Source: Comamonadaceae bacterium
GTDB taxonomy: Bacteria; Pseudomonadota; Gammaproteobacteria; Burkholderiales; Burkholderiaceae_C
DNA length: 64,000 nucleotides
Direction: 5' to 3'
Assembly (NCBI GenBank): GCA_021299875.1
Contig: JAJTEW010000001.1
Location: 310,001-374,000, forward strand
The translations under genes were made by a program, and so were the position numbers. Position 1 is the stretch's first letter. The number at the start of each line of letters is the position of its first letter. The notes under the pieces were generated by a model, which was not told the origin of the DNA, did not search any database, and saw only the letters and a list, made by a program, of their open reading frames with translations. This document shows positions 21,990 through 30,634 of the stretch, piece by piece.

Positions 21990-22880
21990 TCAGGCGCGGT
22001 TGCCTTGCGTCAACCACCACACCAACAACTCTGAGCAGTCCTTGCCATCCCATCCGCTTTGTGCAGCGGATTCAAATTGCTGCAAAGCGAGTGCAGTCAG
22101 GGGCATGTTGCGTTGTACCGTTTGGCCTTGGTCCAACATCGCTTGCATGTCTTTGCGCATCGTTGCCACGTTCACGGTGATTTGATCGCTCTTTTTTTCC
22201 GTCAAGGTTTTGGCGATCATCGCGCCTCGGACCTTGAGCATGTTGGGTCCACCCGAAGAGTCCGACAAGATGTCGATCACTCGTTGAGGGTCCAAGCCCA
22301 AGGGTTCCACCAAAGACAGCGCCTCACCCAGTGTTTGCCAATACACCATCAAGGGCAGATTGACGGCCAACTTCATGGTCGCGCCTGATCCGTGTGGCCC
22401 GACATGCTCCACCCGGCGGCAAATGACGTCCAGCAAAGCACGCACGGCTTGCAAGTCCTGCTCGGCACCGCCCACAAATCCAAGCAGCTTGCCTTCTTTG
22501 GCTGGCCCCACACTGCCGCCCACCGGACACTCCAAAAAGCGAGCGCCCAGAGCTTGAATCCGCTTTGCCATTTCTTGGGGTTTGGCAGGTCGCACGGTGC
22601 TCATGTCAATGAAGGTTTTGTCCAGCACACGGCCAGACAAGAGGCCTGTCTCAGAGACATACACCTCGTCCAAAGCCGCCTCGTTGGTCAACAGGGTGAT
22701 CACCACATCCACCGACTCGGCCAAAGCCTTGGGCGAGTCGGCCCACTTGGCGCCAGCGTCCAACAAAGGCTGCGCCCGTTCTGCCGTGCGGTTCCAGACC
22801 GTCAAGTCATGGCCCAAAGAGAGCAACCGCAAGCCCACGGCCGCACCCATTTTTCCAATCCCTGCAATGCCTACTTTCAT
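21990..22880 (-). CDS. NAD(P)-dependent beta-hydroxyacid dehydrogenase (3-hydroxyisobutyrate dehydrogenase family)
   Basis: A 296-residue enzyme. The Rossmann motif GIAGIGKMGAAVGLRLLSLG opens the protein, FLECPVGGSVGPAKEGKL is the substrate-binding signature, and GATMKLAVNL contains the catalytic lysine region. The ATG at 22880 is preferred over 22892 because GGAGAC lies just before it. The substrate (3-hydroxyisobutyrate, tartronate semialdehyde or similar) is not resolved. It is divergent from pilB. Confidence 0.85.
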   Translation of the reverse strand: MKVGIAGIGKMGAAVGLRLLSLGHDLTVWNRTAERAQPLLDAGAKWADSPKALAESVDVVITLLTNEAALDEVYVSETGLLSGRVLDKTFIDMSTVRPAKPQEMAKRIQALGARFLECPVGGSVGPAKEGKLLGFVGGAEQDLQAVRALLDVICRRVEHVGPHGSGATMKLAVNLPLMVYWQTLGEALSLVEPLGLDPQRVIDILSDSSGGPNMLKVRGAMIAKTLTEKKSDQITVNVATMRKDMQAMLDQGQTVQRNMPLTALALQQFESAAQSGWDGKDCSELLVWWLTQGNRA

Positions 22881-23077
22881 ATTTGTCTCCATCGGTGGGT
22901 AAAAAAATCAATTTTGATGTCGTTTGCCACTGCTGTGTGAATGAAACGTCCTTGACCCTGGCCACGTGATTGCGCTAAAAATTTTGGCACCCGTGCCACT
23001 CAAGCTTCCTTGCCATTTACAAACACCCCGGTCTTGTTCATCATTTGAAACCTTTGGTTCTCAATGAAGAGGTCAGC

Positions 23078-24295
23078 ATGGACTCAGCACCCACACGCCA
23101 AAAGACGGCTCCAACGACAGAAGATGCTCCGGTGGTGACTCTGGTGCAACAACTGCTGGAACAAGCCGTGTCGCTCAAGGCATCGGACCTGCATTTCGAG
23201 CCCTATGAGCACCGATACCGGGTGCGCATGCGTGTCGACGGAGAACTGCGCGAAATCGCCTCACCCCACATGGCCTTGAAAGACCGGCTGGCCTCGCGCA
23301 TCAAAGTGATGTCGCGCTTGGACATCGCTGAAAAACGCGTGCCTCAAGACGGACGCATGAAGCTGAATTTGGCAGATGGTCGGGAGTTGGACTTGCGGGT
23401 CAGCACTTTGCCCACACTCTTTGGAGAAAAACTGGTCGTCAGGGTCCTGGACTCGGCCCAAGCCCAACTGGACCTGCAGCGCTTGGGCTACGAGCCCGAA
23501 GACCTTGCGCGTCTGCTGACAGCGATCCGGGCCCCACACGGCTTGGTGCTGGTGACCGGCCCCACAGGCTCAGGCAAAACACAATCTCTGTACGCTTGCC
23601 TGAATCTGCTCAACACCCCTGAAGTCAACATTGCCACCGTGGAAGACCCGTGCGAGATCCAACTCGCCGGCATCAACCAAGTCAACGTCCAAGACAAACC
23701 GGGCTTGACTTTTGCTGTGGCTTTGCGGGCTTTTTTGCGACAAGATCCCGACATTTTGATGGTGGGCGAAGTGCGTGATCTGGAGACTGCGAACATCGCC
23801 ATCCAAGCGGCGCAAACAGGGCATTTGGTGCTGTCCACCTTACACACCAACGATGCGCCCGCCACCTTGGTGCGTTTGCGCAACATGGGCACCGCGCCCT
23901 ACAACATCGCCGCCAGCGTCAGTCTGGTCACGGCGCAGCGCTTGGTGCGCTGCCTGTGTCGCCATTGCAAACAGGCCACGCTCTTGCCCATGGCCATTTT
24001 GCGCAAGGCCGGTTGGCCCGAAGCCTTGTGCACCACCGACAGCGTGCAGGTTTTCGAGGCGGTCGGTTGCACGCTCTGCCACAAAGGCTTTTCAGGGCGG
24101 ACCGGTATTTTCCAGGTCATGCCGGTGAGTCCCGTCATGCAAGACTTGGTCTTGCTAGAGGCGAGTATCCAAGACATGGCACAACAAGCCCGGCGAGAGG
24201 GTGTGAGCAGCTTGCGCACCGCTGGCTTGCGCAAAGTACTGCAGGGCATCACCTCGCTGGACGAGGTCTTGGTGGCCACAGGGGACGACACATGA
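23078..24295 (+). CDS. pilB: Type IV pilus assembly ATPase PilB, lacking the N-terminal MshEN-type domain
   Basis: A 405-residue GspE/PilB-type ATPase. Visible in order: N2-type domain (SDLHFEPYEHRYRVRMRVDG), Walker A GPTGSGKTQ near residue 170, Asp box and Walker B (DPDILMVGEVRD), His box (GHLVLSTLHTNDA), and the tetracysteine zinc site CLCRHC...CTLCHKG. That zinc site separates PilB/GspE from PilT. Typical PilB has about 570 residues, so the ~150-residue N-terminal domain is missing. The ATG at 23078 has GAGG upstream; a TTG at 23045 would add only 11 residues. It overlaps pilC by four bases. Confidence 0.88.
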   Translation: MDSAPTRQKTAPTTEDAPVVTLVQQLLEQAVSLKASDLHFEPYEHRYRVRMRVDGELREIASPHMALKDRLASRIKVMSRLDIAEKRVPQDGRMKLNLADGRELDLRVSTLPTLFGEKLVVRVLDSAQAQLDLQRLGYEPEDLARLLTAIRAPHGLVLVTGPTGSGKTQSLYACLNLLNTPEVNIATVEDPCEIQLAGINQVNVQDKPGLTFAVALRAFLRQDPDILMVGEVRDLETANIAIQAAQTGHLVLSTLHTNDAPATLVRLRNMGTAPYNIAASVSLVTAQRLVRCLCRHCKQATLLPMAILRKAGWPEALCTTDSVQVFEAVGCTLCHKGFSGRTGIFQVMPVSPVMQDLVLLEASIQDMAQQARREGVSSLRTAGLRKVLQGITSLDEVLVATGDDT

Positions 24296-25506
24296 AAGCC
24301 CAAGGATCTCAAGGCACTGGTCCGACTTTTCGCTGGTCGGGTCGCGACCCTCAGGGTCGCCCCCAAAGCGGCACGCTCCAAGCCTTGCATGCCGACTTGG
24401 CCAAGGCCCATTTGCGCCGACTGGGGATACAAAAAATACACGTGCAGCGAGTGTGGTGGTCCCAAGCTGACGGCATCAAGAGCAAGGACCTGGCCACGAT
24501 GACTCGGCAGTGGGCGGCCATGCTCAAGGCCGGGGTGCCTGTGGTGCAAGCCCTGGCCATGCTGTGCAAAAGCATGTCCCACAAAACCTTGGTGCGGGTC
24601 ATGCAAACGGTTTTGAGTGACGTGACATCCGGCATCGCTCTGCACGACGCCTTGGCTCGGCACCCCCGGATTTTCAGCAACCTGTTTGTGCACATGGTGC
24701 AAGCGGGCGAATCAGCGGGCATCTTGGACGAGATCATGGAGCGCTTGTCACAGACCCTTGAGAAGAACGAAGCCCTGCGCTCCAAAATCCGCTCTGCGTT
24801 GATGTACCCCATCGCCGTTTTGCTGGTGGCCTTGGGCATTTTGGTGCTGATTTTGATGTGGGTGGTGCCCGTTTTTGAGGACGTGTTTCAGTCCTTGGGG
24901 GCGCCATTGCCGTGGTCCACCCAGGTGGTGATGGGCGTGAGTGATTCGCTGGTACAAACTTGGCCCGTGGTCCTGGCCATGCTGACCCTGCCCATCTGGG
25001 CGGCACAGCACAAGGGTCCCGTGGCCTCCCGCTTTCGCCTGTGGGCCGCACAATGGTTTTTAAGATGGCCAGTTCTGGGGCCGCTTTTGACCACTTCGAT
25101 CGTGGCGCGATGGTCACAAACCCTGTCCGCCTTGTTGTCTGCGGGTGTGCCCTTGACAGAGGCGCTGGGGCCAACCGCCCAAGCATGCGATCATCCGGTT
25201 TTCGAACGTGCCACTGTTCAGTTGCAACGCAGGGTGGCGCAGGGGAGCAGTTTGAGCGAGGCCATGGGGCAAACAGAACTCTTTCCGGCGATGATCGTGC
25301 AGTTGTGCGCAACAGGCGAAGAAACCGGCGCTTTGGACACATTGTTGGGCAGAGCGGGGAGCCTGATGGTCACCGAGCTGGACGACCAGGTCAATGGCCT
25401 GACCAGCTTGCTGGAGCCCCTGATCATCGTGGTGCTGGGGGGATTGATTGGCGTTATTTTGGTGGCCATGTATTTGCCTATTTTCAATTTAGGACAAGTT
25501 TTTTGA
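24292..25506 (+). CDS. pilC: Type IV pilus inner-membrane platform protein PilC
   Basis: A 404-residue GspF-family protein with two cytoplasmic T2SSF domains (about residues 67-190 and 270-390). Typical segments include MTRQWAAMLKAGVPVVQALA, HPRIFSNLFVHMVQAGESAG and ELFPAMIVQLCATGEETGAL, with membrane helices after each domain. It connects PilB to pilin polymerisation. ATG overlaps the pilB stop (ATGA). The N-terminus has an internal palindrome GCGACCCTCAGGGTCGC in coding sequence. Confidence 0.93.
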   Translation: MKAQGSQGTGPTFRWSGRDPQGRPQSGTLQALHADLAKAHLRRLGIQKIHVQRVWWSQADGIKSKDLATMTRQWAAMLKAGVPVVQALAMLCKSMSHKTLVRVMQTVLSDVTSGIALHDALARHPRIFSNLFVHMVQAGESAGILDEIMERLSQTLEKNEALRSKIRSALMYPIAVLLVALGILVLILMWVVPVFEDVFQSLGAPLPWSTQVVMGVSDSLVQTWPVVLAMLTLPIWAAQHKGPVASRFRLWAAQWFLRWPVLGPLLTTSIVARWSQTLSALLSAGVPLTEALGPTAQACDHPVFERATVQLQRRVAQGSSLSEAMGQTELFPAMIVQLCATGEETGALDTLLGRAGSLMVTELDDQVNGLTSLLEPLIIVVLGGLIGVILVAMYLPIFNLGQVF

Positions 25507-25507
25507 C

Positions 25508-26326
25508 ATGATCGACGGCATCTTGGCACTCGGTTTGGCTGGCTTGCTGGGCCTGATGGTCGGCAGTTTTTTGAATGTGGTGATCCACCGCCTGCCGCTG
25601 ATGCTGCAGGCCCAGTGGGACGCCGAAACCACGGCCACGCCTCCGAATGCTGCACCCTTTAATTTGGCGGTGCCACGCTCCCATTGCCCACAGTGCCATC
25701 ACCCCTTGAGATGGCAAGACAACATCCCTTTGCTCAGCTTCATCGCCTTGCGGGGCCGATGTGCCCATTGCCATGCACCGATCGGCTGGCGTTACCCAGC
25801 CATAGAACTGATCACCGCGGGATTGTTCACCGGGTTGGTGGCGCTGCACGGTTGGGGGTTTGAGGCCATGGCCTGGGCCGGGTTTTCTGCGGCTTTGGTC
25901 ACGCTGGCCGCCATCGATACCGACACGCGTTTGTTGCCCGATGCCATCACCCAACCCTTGGTCTGGGCTGGCTTGCTGGCTGCCAGTCTGGGAATTTCAG
26001 GAATTGGCTTGAACGAAGCGCTCTGGGGCGCTGCGGCCGGTTACCTGTTTTTATGGGCTGTCTATTGGCTGTTCAAGGGTCTGACAGGCAAAGAAGGCAT
26101 GGGTCAAGGCGATTTCAAATTGCTGGCCGCTTTAGGGGCGTGGTTGGGCTGGCCTGCATTGCTGTCTTTGGTGCTGATCGCGTCTCTCACAGGGATCTTG
26201 GGCGGATTGGCTTTGAAATGGCGAGGACTTTTGTCAGAGAATGGCGAAATGGCTTTTGGGCCCTACATGGTCTTGGCAGGCCTTTGGGTCATGGCGTTTG
26301 GCCCCCTGCCCTGGTTTTTGATCTGA
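25508..26326 (+). CDS. pilD: Prepilin leader peptidase/N-methyltransferase PilD
   Basis: A 272-residue polytopic membrane aspartic protease that cleaves and methylates type IV prepilins. The N-terminal zinc-type tetracysteine (SHCPQCHHPL and GRCAHCHAPIGWRYP) and both catalytic aspartate sites (AAIDTDTRLLPD and GQGDFKLLAALGAWLGW, the GxGD motif) are present. It begins one base after pilC ends, giving a pilBCD unit. Confidence 0.95.
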   Translation: MIDGILALGLAGLLGLMVGSFLNVVIHRLPLMLQAQWDAETTATPPNAAPFNLAVPRSHCPQCHHPLRWQDNIPLLSFIALRGRCAHCHAPIGWRYPAIELITAGLFTGLVALHGWGFEAMAWAGFSAALVTLAAIDTDTRLLPDAITQPLVWAGLLAASLGISGIGLNEALWGAAAGYLFLWAVYWLFKGLTGKEGMGQGDFKLLAALGAWLGWPALLSLVLIASLTGILGGLALKWRGLLSENGEMAFGPYMVLAGLWVMAFGPLPWFLI

Positions 26327-26330
26327 TCAC

Positions 26331-26957
26331 ATGACTCAAAGCATGACCCCACGCACTTGGCGAATTGGCCTGACTGGCGGTATTGGTTGCGGCAAAAGCA
26401 CTGTGGCCGACATGTTCGCCACCCGAGGCGCGGCCGTCATCGATGCCGATGCGATTTCCCGCAGCCTGACCGCGCCTGGTGGACGGGCCATGGCCTCCAT
26501 TGCACAAACTTTTGGGCACCAAATGGTCGATGTCCATGGCGCAATGGACCGTCAAGCCATGCGCGCAAACGTGTTCCAAAATCCCGAAGCCAAAAAACAA
26601 CTCGAAGCCATCATCCACCCCTTGGTGAGCCAGATCACGGCCGAACAAGCGCAAGCGGCACTGCAAACGGGTCGGCGCGTGCTGGTGTTTGACGTGCCCT
26701 TGTTGGTCGAGTCGGGGGAGCGCTGGCGCAAACAGATGGACCGAATCATTGTCGTGGACTGCGATGCCGAAACCCAGCGCGAGCGGGTCATGGCACGCAG
26801 TGGTCTGGCTGTCGAAGAAATTGACCGGATCATGGCCCTGCAAGCCTCCCGTTCTCAGCGGCTGGCCTGTGCCGACACGGTGATCTTTAACCAAGGCTTG
26901 AGTCTGACCGAATTGGAAGCCCAAGTGGCCCAATTGGCCGCTGACTTCGGGCTATGA
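26331..26957 (+). CDS. coaE: Dephospho-CoA kinase
   Basis: A 208-residue P-loop kinase that makes the last step of coenzyme A synthesis. Walker A GLTGGIGCGKSTVADMF is near residue 12; DVPLLVESG and the lid arginines QRERVMARSG follow. It lies 4 bases after pilD; pilD-coaE adjacency is common in proteobacteria. A later in-frame ATG (26343) is equally possible as start. Confidence 0.95.
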   Translation: MTQSMTPRTWRIGLTGGIGCGKSTVADMFATRGAAVIDADAISRSLTAPGGRAMASIAQTFGHQMVDVHGAMDRQAMRANVFQNPEAKKQLEAIIHPLVSQITAEQAQAALQTGRRVLVFDVPLLVESGERWRKQMDRIIVVDCDAETQRERVMARSGLAVEEIDRIMALQASRSQRLACADTVIFNQGLSLTELEAQVAQLAADFGL

Positions 26958-26979
26958 TGGCGGCACTGGAAGACCCCGC

Positions 26980-27735
26980 GTGATACTGTACGAATACCCT
27001 TTTAACGAACGCATCCGCACTTACCTGCGCTTGCAACAATTGTTCAACCGCTTGGGCCAATTGATGGGCCGCACAGACGCGTTGGACCACCACTTTGCAT
27101 TGACCACTTTGTTCGAGATCATCGAAGTGGCCTCACGCTCCGAACTCAAATCTGACGTCTTGAAAGACCTCGAGCGCCAACGCCAGCTCTACAACGGCTA
27201 CCGAGGCAACCCTGCTATCTCCGAGCAAGCCTTGGATGGCCTGATCGCACAGCTGGACGAGCACTTTGAAGCGCTCAACCATGTCAGCGGCAAGATTGGC
27301 CAGAGCCTGAATGACAACGATTTTTTGATGGCTTTGCGCAGCCGCGCCGTGATTCCTGGCGGCACCTGCGAATTTGACCTGCCCGCCTACCACGCCTGGC
27401 AGCACCACAGCGCTGCCAGTCGAGCGCAAGATCTGTCGCAATGGGTCGAACCTTTTGGACCCCTGGCCCAAGCCGTGAAGTTACTGCTGCAAATGCTGCG
27501 CGAATCGGGCAGCAGCCAAAAGGTCATGGCGACCGCCGGGCAGTTGCAACAAAACCTGCCCCAAGGTCGAACGTTTCAGCTGCTGCGCCTGAAAATCGAC
27601 GACAGCTTGGGCATCACCCCCGAGATCAGTTGCAACCGCTTGTTGGTGGTGATCCGCATGCTGCGTCAGCACAGCGACGGCAAATGGGTGGCCACCTCCG
27701 AGGATGTGCCCTTTGAGATGACTTTGTGCGCATGA
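26980..27735 (+). CDS. zapD: Cell division protein ZapD
   Basis: A 251-residue FtsZ-ring-associated protein (DUF1342 family) that crosslinks FtsZ filaments. The N-terminus MILYEYPFNERIRTYLRLQQ is the family signature, and DLERQRQLYNGYRGNPAIS is also conserved. Translation starts at GTG (26980). It is between coaE and yacG as in Escherichia coli, with the yacG ATG overlapping its stop. Confidence 0.95.
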   Translation: MILYEYPFNERIRTYLRLQQLFNRLGQLMGRTDALDHHFALTTLFEIIEVASRSELKSDVLKDLERQRQLYNGYRGNPAISEQALDGLIAQLDEHFEALNHVSGKIGQSLNDNDFLMALRSRAVIPGGTCEFDLPAYHAWQHHSAASRAQDLSQWVEPFGPLAQAVKLLLQMLRESGSSQKVMATAGQLQQNLPQGRTFQLLRLKIDDSLGITPEISCNRLLVVIRMLRQHSDGKWVATSEDVPFEMTLCA

Positions 27736-27947
27736 GCGATCTGACCGCAAGCCCTCCATTTAAACCCCGTCCAGTGCGCTGCCCTGCCTGCACAGGCAAC
27801 AGCCTTTACAGCCCTGCCAACCCCTACCGCCCATTTTGCAGCGCCCGCTGCAAGGGTGTGGACTTGGGGGCCTGGGCCAGCGAAGAATTCAAACTCCCCG
27901 ACGACACCCCACCCGACGAGACATTTGGCGATCCGCGCCTGCAGTGA
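27732..27947 (+). CDS. yacG: DNA gyrase inhibitor YacG (zinc-binding)
   Basis: A 71-residue protein with four zinc ligands in the pattern CPAC...FCSARCKGVDLGAWA, typical of YacG, which binds GyrB. The ATG at 27732 overlaps the zapD stop; a GTG six bases upstream would add two residues. The acidic C-terminus is normal. It converges on mutT after 8 bases. Confidence 0.93.
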   Translation: MSDLTASPPFKPRPVRCPACTGNSLYSPANPYRPFCSARCKGVDLGAWASEEFKLPDDTPPDETFGDPRLQ

Positions 27948-27955
27948 CGTGAAGC

Positions 27956-28438
27956 TCAAGCGTGCGTGTGGCCTGTCCATTGCCGCTCCTCAGCCAACCA
28001 AGACAACACGGGGATGGTGCCCGGCAGCACAGGCACCACGGCCACAGGCAGCGTCTGCCAAGCGTGTGATTGCGCTTCGCGCATTTGCAACTCGCCCTGC
28101 CAGTCCCACACCTTGCAAAAGTGCAGACGCACCAGCGCGTGCGGGTAATCAACCATCTGGGTTTTCCACAGCTGCGCGGCACCGATGGTGATGCCCAGCT
28201 CTTCTTGTAACTCGCGGCGCAGCGCTTGCTCGACCGACTCGCCAGCCTCCAGCTTGCCACCCGGGAACTCCCAGTAGCCTGCGTACACCTTTCCCTCGGG
28301 GCGCGAAGTCAGCAAAAAATGGCCATCGGCTTGCATCAACACACCCACCGCCACATCCACCACGGCGCGCTCGGCCTGGCCTGCACTCAGGTCTTGCCGC
28401 TCGCGCTCGCCATCGGCGACCAGCAAGCCTTGGCTCAT
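27956..28438 (-). CDS. mutT: Nudix hydrolase, MutT-type 8-oxo-dGTP diphosphatase
   Basis: A 160-residue protein with the Nudix box GGKLEAGESVEQALRRELQE plus ELGI near residues 60-82. The flanking YAGYWEFPGGK is characteristic of MutT, which removes 8-oxo-dGTP. It starts inside the stop codon region of the DUF815 gene (4-base overlap). The first ~25 residues are poorly conserved, so an internal start is possible. Confidence 0.88.
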   Translation of the reverse strand: MSQGLLVADGERERQDLSAGQAERAVVDVAVGVLMQADGHFLLTSRPEGKVYAGYWEFPGGKLEAGESVEQALRRELQEELGITIGAAQLWKTQMVDYPHALVRLHFCKVWDWQGELQMREAQSHAWQTLPVAVVPVLPGTIPVLSWLAEERQWTGHTHA

Positions 28439-29325
28439 GCGCGATCCGATTGGCGGCCCATCATGTCGCGGGCAAATTGGTAGGCCACACGGCCACTGCG
28501 CGAGCCACGCTCCAAAGCCCAGAGCAGCGCATCGGGGCGAGCAGCCTCAATCTGTGCGGGCGTGGCACCCAAAGCGCTGAGCCACTGTCCTGCGATGGTC
28601 AGGTACTCGTCTTGCGAGAAAGGGTAGAAACTGATCCACAAGCCAAAGCGCTCGGACAAGGAAATCTTCTCTTCAACGCCCTCACCGGGATGGACTTCGC
28701 CGTCCTCGGTGTGTTTGTAGGTGAGGTTCTCGCTCATGTATTCGGGCAGCAGGTGGCGGCGGTTGCTGGTGGCGTACACCAGCACATTGGGGGTCGAGGC
28801 CGCCACGGTGCCGTCCAGAATCGACTTGAGGGCCTTGTAGCCCGGCTCGCCGTCTTCAAAACTCAGGTCGTCGCAATAGACCACGAACTTTTCAGGGCGA
28901 CCGGCCACCACTTCGATGATGTCGGGCAAGTCGGTCAGGTCCTCCTTGTCCACTTCAATCAAACGCAGACCTTGCGGCGCGTAGGTGTTCAGGCACGCCT
29001 TGATGAGCGAAGACTTGCCGGTGCCACGAGCGCCGGTCAGCAGCACGTTGTTGGCAGGGTGACCGTGCACAAACTGCTCGGTGTTGCGCTGCAGCTTTTC
29101 TTTTTGGTCGTCGATTTCCTTGAGGTCAGCCAGTGTCATGGCCGCCACGTGGCGCACCGGCTCGAGCACGCCGTGGCCGGATGAGCGCTTGCGGTAACGC
29201 CAGGCAATGGCCTGCGTCCAGTCAGGGGCCGACAGGGGTTGGGGCAAGACCGATTCGATGCGGTCCACCAGCTGGCTGACTTTGGCCAGCAGTTGGTCCA
29301 AAGCTGAAGAAGCTGGCGTGTTCAT
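28435..29325 (-). CDS. DUF815-family ATP-binding protein (AAA-type)
   Basis: A 296-residue P-loop protein. Walker [17 protein letters not shown] is near residue 98 and a Walker B-like [11 protein letters not shown] near 147. [18 protein letters not shown] and the C-terminal [16 protein letters not shown] are typical of DUF815. Family function is not established. It is translationally coupled to argJ upstream and mutT downstream by 4-base overlaps, an arrangement conserved in Burkholderiales. Confidence 0.88.
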   Translation of the reverse strand: MNTPASSALDQLLAKVSQLVDRIESVLPQPLSAPDWTQAIAWRYRKRSSGHGVLEPVRHVAAMTLADLKEIDDQKEKLQRNTEQFVHGHPANNVLLTGARGTGKSSLIKACLNTYAPQGLRLIEVDKEDLTDLPDIIEVVAGRPEKFVVYCDDLSFEDGEPGYKALKSILDGTVAASTPNVLVYATSNRRHLLPEYMSENLTYKHTEDGEVHPGEGVEEKISLSERFGLWISFYPFSQDEYLTIAGQWLSALGATPAQIEAARPDALLWALERGSRSGRVAYQFARDMMGRQSDRA

Positions 29326-30554
29326 GAACGGTAGTCCGCGTTGATGGTGACGTAATCGTGGCTCAGGTCACAGGTCCACACGGTGTCGCTGGCGGTGCCC
29401 CGGCCCAGCCCCACGCGCACGGTGATCTCGCTGCCCTTCATGACGCGCTGGCCGTCTTCTTCGCGGTAATCGGCGCGGCGGCCGCCTTGCGAGACCACAT
29501 GCACATCATCCAAGTGCAGCTCGATCAGGCCTTGGTCCAGGTCTTCAATCCCGGCGTAACCCACGGCCGCCAGAATGCGGCCCAGGTTCGGGTCGCTGGC
29601 AAAGAAAGCGGTTTTGACCAAGGGCGAATGCGCAATGGCATAGGCGACTTGGCGGCACTCTTCGCCCGTGCGTCCACCATCAACCTGCACCGTGATGAAC
29701 TTGGTCGCACCCTCTCCATCGCGCACGATGGCGTGCGCCAGCTGGCGGGCCACGTGCATCAGGCCCTGCAACAAGGCTTGGCCGTCGGCGCTGTCTAGCG
29801 ACGTGATGGGGGCATGCGCCGCCTTGTGCGAGGCGATCAGCATGAAGGAGTCGTTGGTCGAGGTGTCGCCATCGATGGTGATGCGGTTGAACGAACCATC
29901 GGCCAAGCGCTTGGCCAGCTCGGGCAACAAGGCCGGAACGATGCAAGCATCGGTGGCCACAAAGCCCAGCATGGTGGCCATGTTGGGGCGAATCATGCCC
30001 GCACCTTTGCTGATGCCCGTGATGCTGATGGTTTGCCCACCGACCTTGACTTGCACACTGGCCGCTTTGGGCACGGTGTCGGTGGTCATGATGCCTTCTG
30101 CGGCTTGTGCCCAATGGGCGGCTTGTGCATCGGCCAGCGCAGCAGGCAGGCCCGCCACAATGCGGCCCACGGGCAGCGGCTCCATGATCACGCCTGTAGA
30201 GAAAGGCAGCACGTGCGCTGGCGTGCATTGCAGCAAGCCGGCCAAGGCCTCGCAAGTCTGGCGCGCATGGGCCAGGCCTGGTGCACCCGTGCCCGCGTTC
30301 GCATTGCCGGTGTTGATGACCAGAGCGCGCACCGCGCTGCCTGCGGCCAGGTGCTCACGGCACACCTGCACAGGGGCGGCGCAAAAACGGTTGCGGGTGA
30401 AAACGCCCGCCACGCTGGTGCCTTCGTCCAGCAAAAATACGGTGAGGTCTTTGCGGTTGGCCTTGCGCACGCCTGCTTCGGCAATGCCGATGCTCACGCC
30501 CGCGATGGGCAAGAGTTGAGAGGGGTCCAGTGGGGGAAGATTCACGGGCATCAA
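29322..30554 (-). CDS. argJ: Bifunctional glutamate N-acetyltransferase / amino-acid N-acetyltransferase ArgJ
   Basis: A 410-residue Ntn-type enzyme of the cyclic arginine pathway. The self-cleavage site is in [16 protein letters not shown] near residue 190, where the threonine of ATML becomes the N-terminal nucleophile of the beta chain. [19 protein letters not shown] and the C-terminal [11 protein letters not shown] are conserved. It is followed by DUF815 with a 4-base overlap and separated from secA by a hairpin. Confidence 0.96.
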   Translation of the reverse strand: MMPVNLPPLDPSQLLPIAGVSIGIAEAGVRKANRKDLTVFLLDEGTSVAGVFTRNRFCAAPVQVCREHLAAGSAVRALVINTGNANAGTGAPGLAHARQTCEALAGLLQCTPAHVLPFSTGVIMEPLPVGRIVAGLPAALADAQAAHWAQAAEGIMTTDTVPKAASVQVKVGGQTISITGISKGAGMIRPNMATMLGFVATDACIVPALLPELAKRLADGSFNRITIDGDTSTNDSFMLIASHKAAHAPITSLDSADGQALLQGLMHVARQLAHAIVRDGEGATKFITVQVDGGRTGEECRQVAYAIAHSPLVKTAFFASDPNLGRILAAVGYAGIEDLDQGLIELHLDDVHVVSQGGRRADYREEDGQRVMKGSEITVRVGLGRGTASDTVWTCDLSHDYVTINADYRS

Positions 30555-30595
30555 TATCTTTCAGGAAAACACAGGGCATTTCAGTCTGCTCACGG

Positions 30596-30621
30596 ACAAA
30601 ACGGGCCGAAGCCCGTTTTGT
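30596..30621 (-). terminator. Hairpin terminator after secA
   Basis: ACAAAACGGGC and GCCCGTTTTGT are perfect inverted repeats around a 4-base loop, so U-rich sequence lies in the 3' arm. It sits 14 bases beyond the secA stop and before argJ. Confidence 0.75.
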
Positions 30622-30634
30622 GGGTTCGCTGTCT

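Noticed and set aside
24342-24363. Palindrome GCGACCCTCAGGGTCGC
   Set aside because: It lies within the pilC N-terminal coding region and reads normally in frame; most likely chance.
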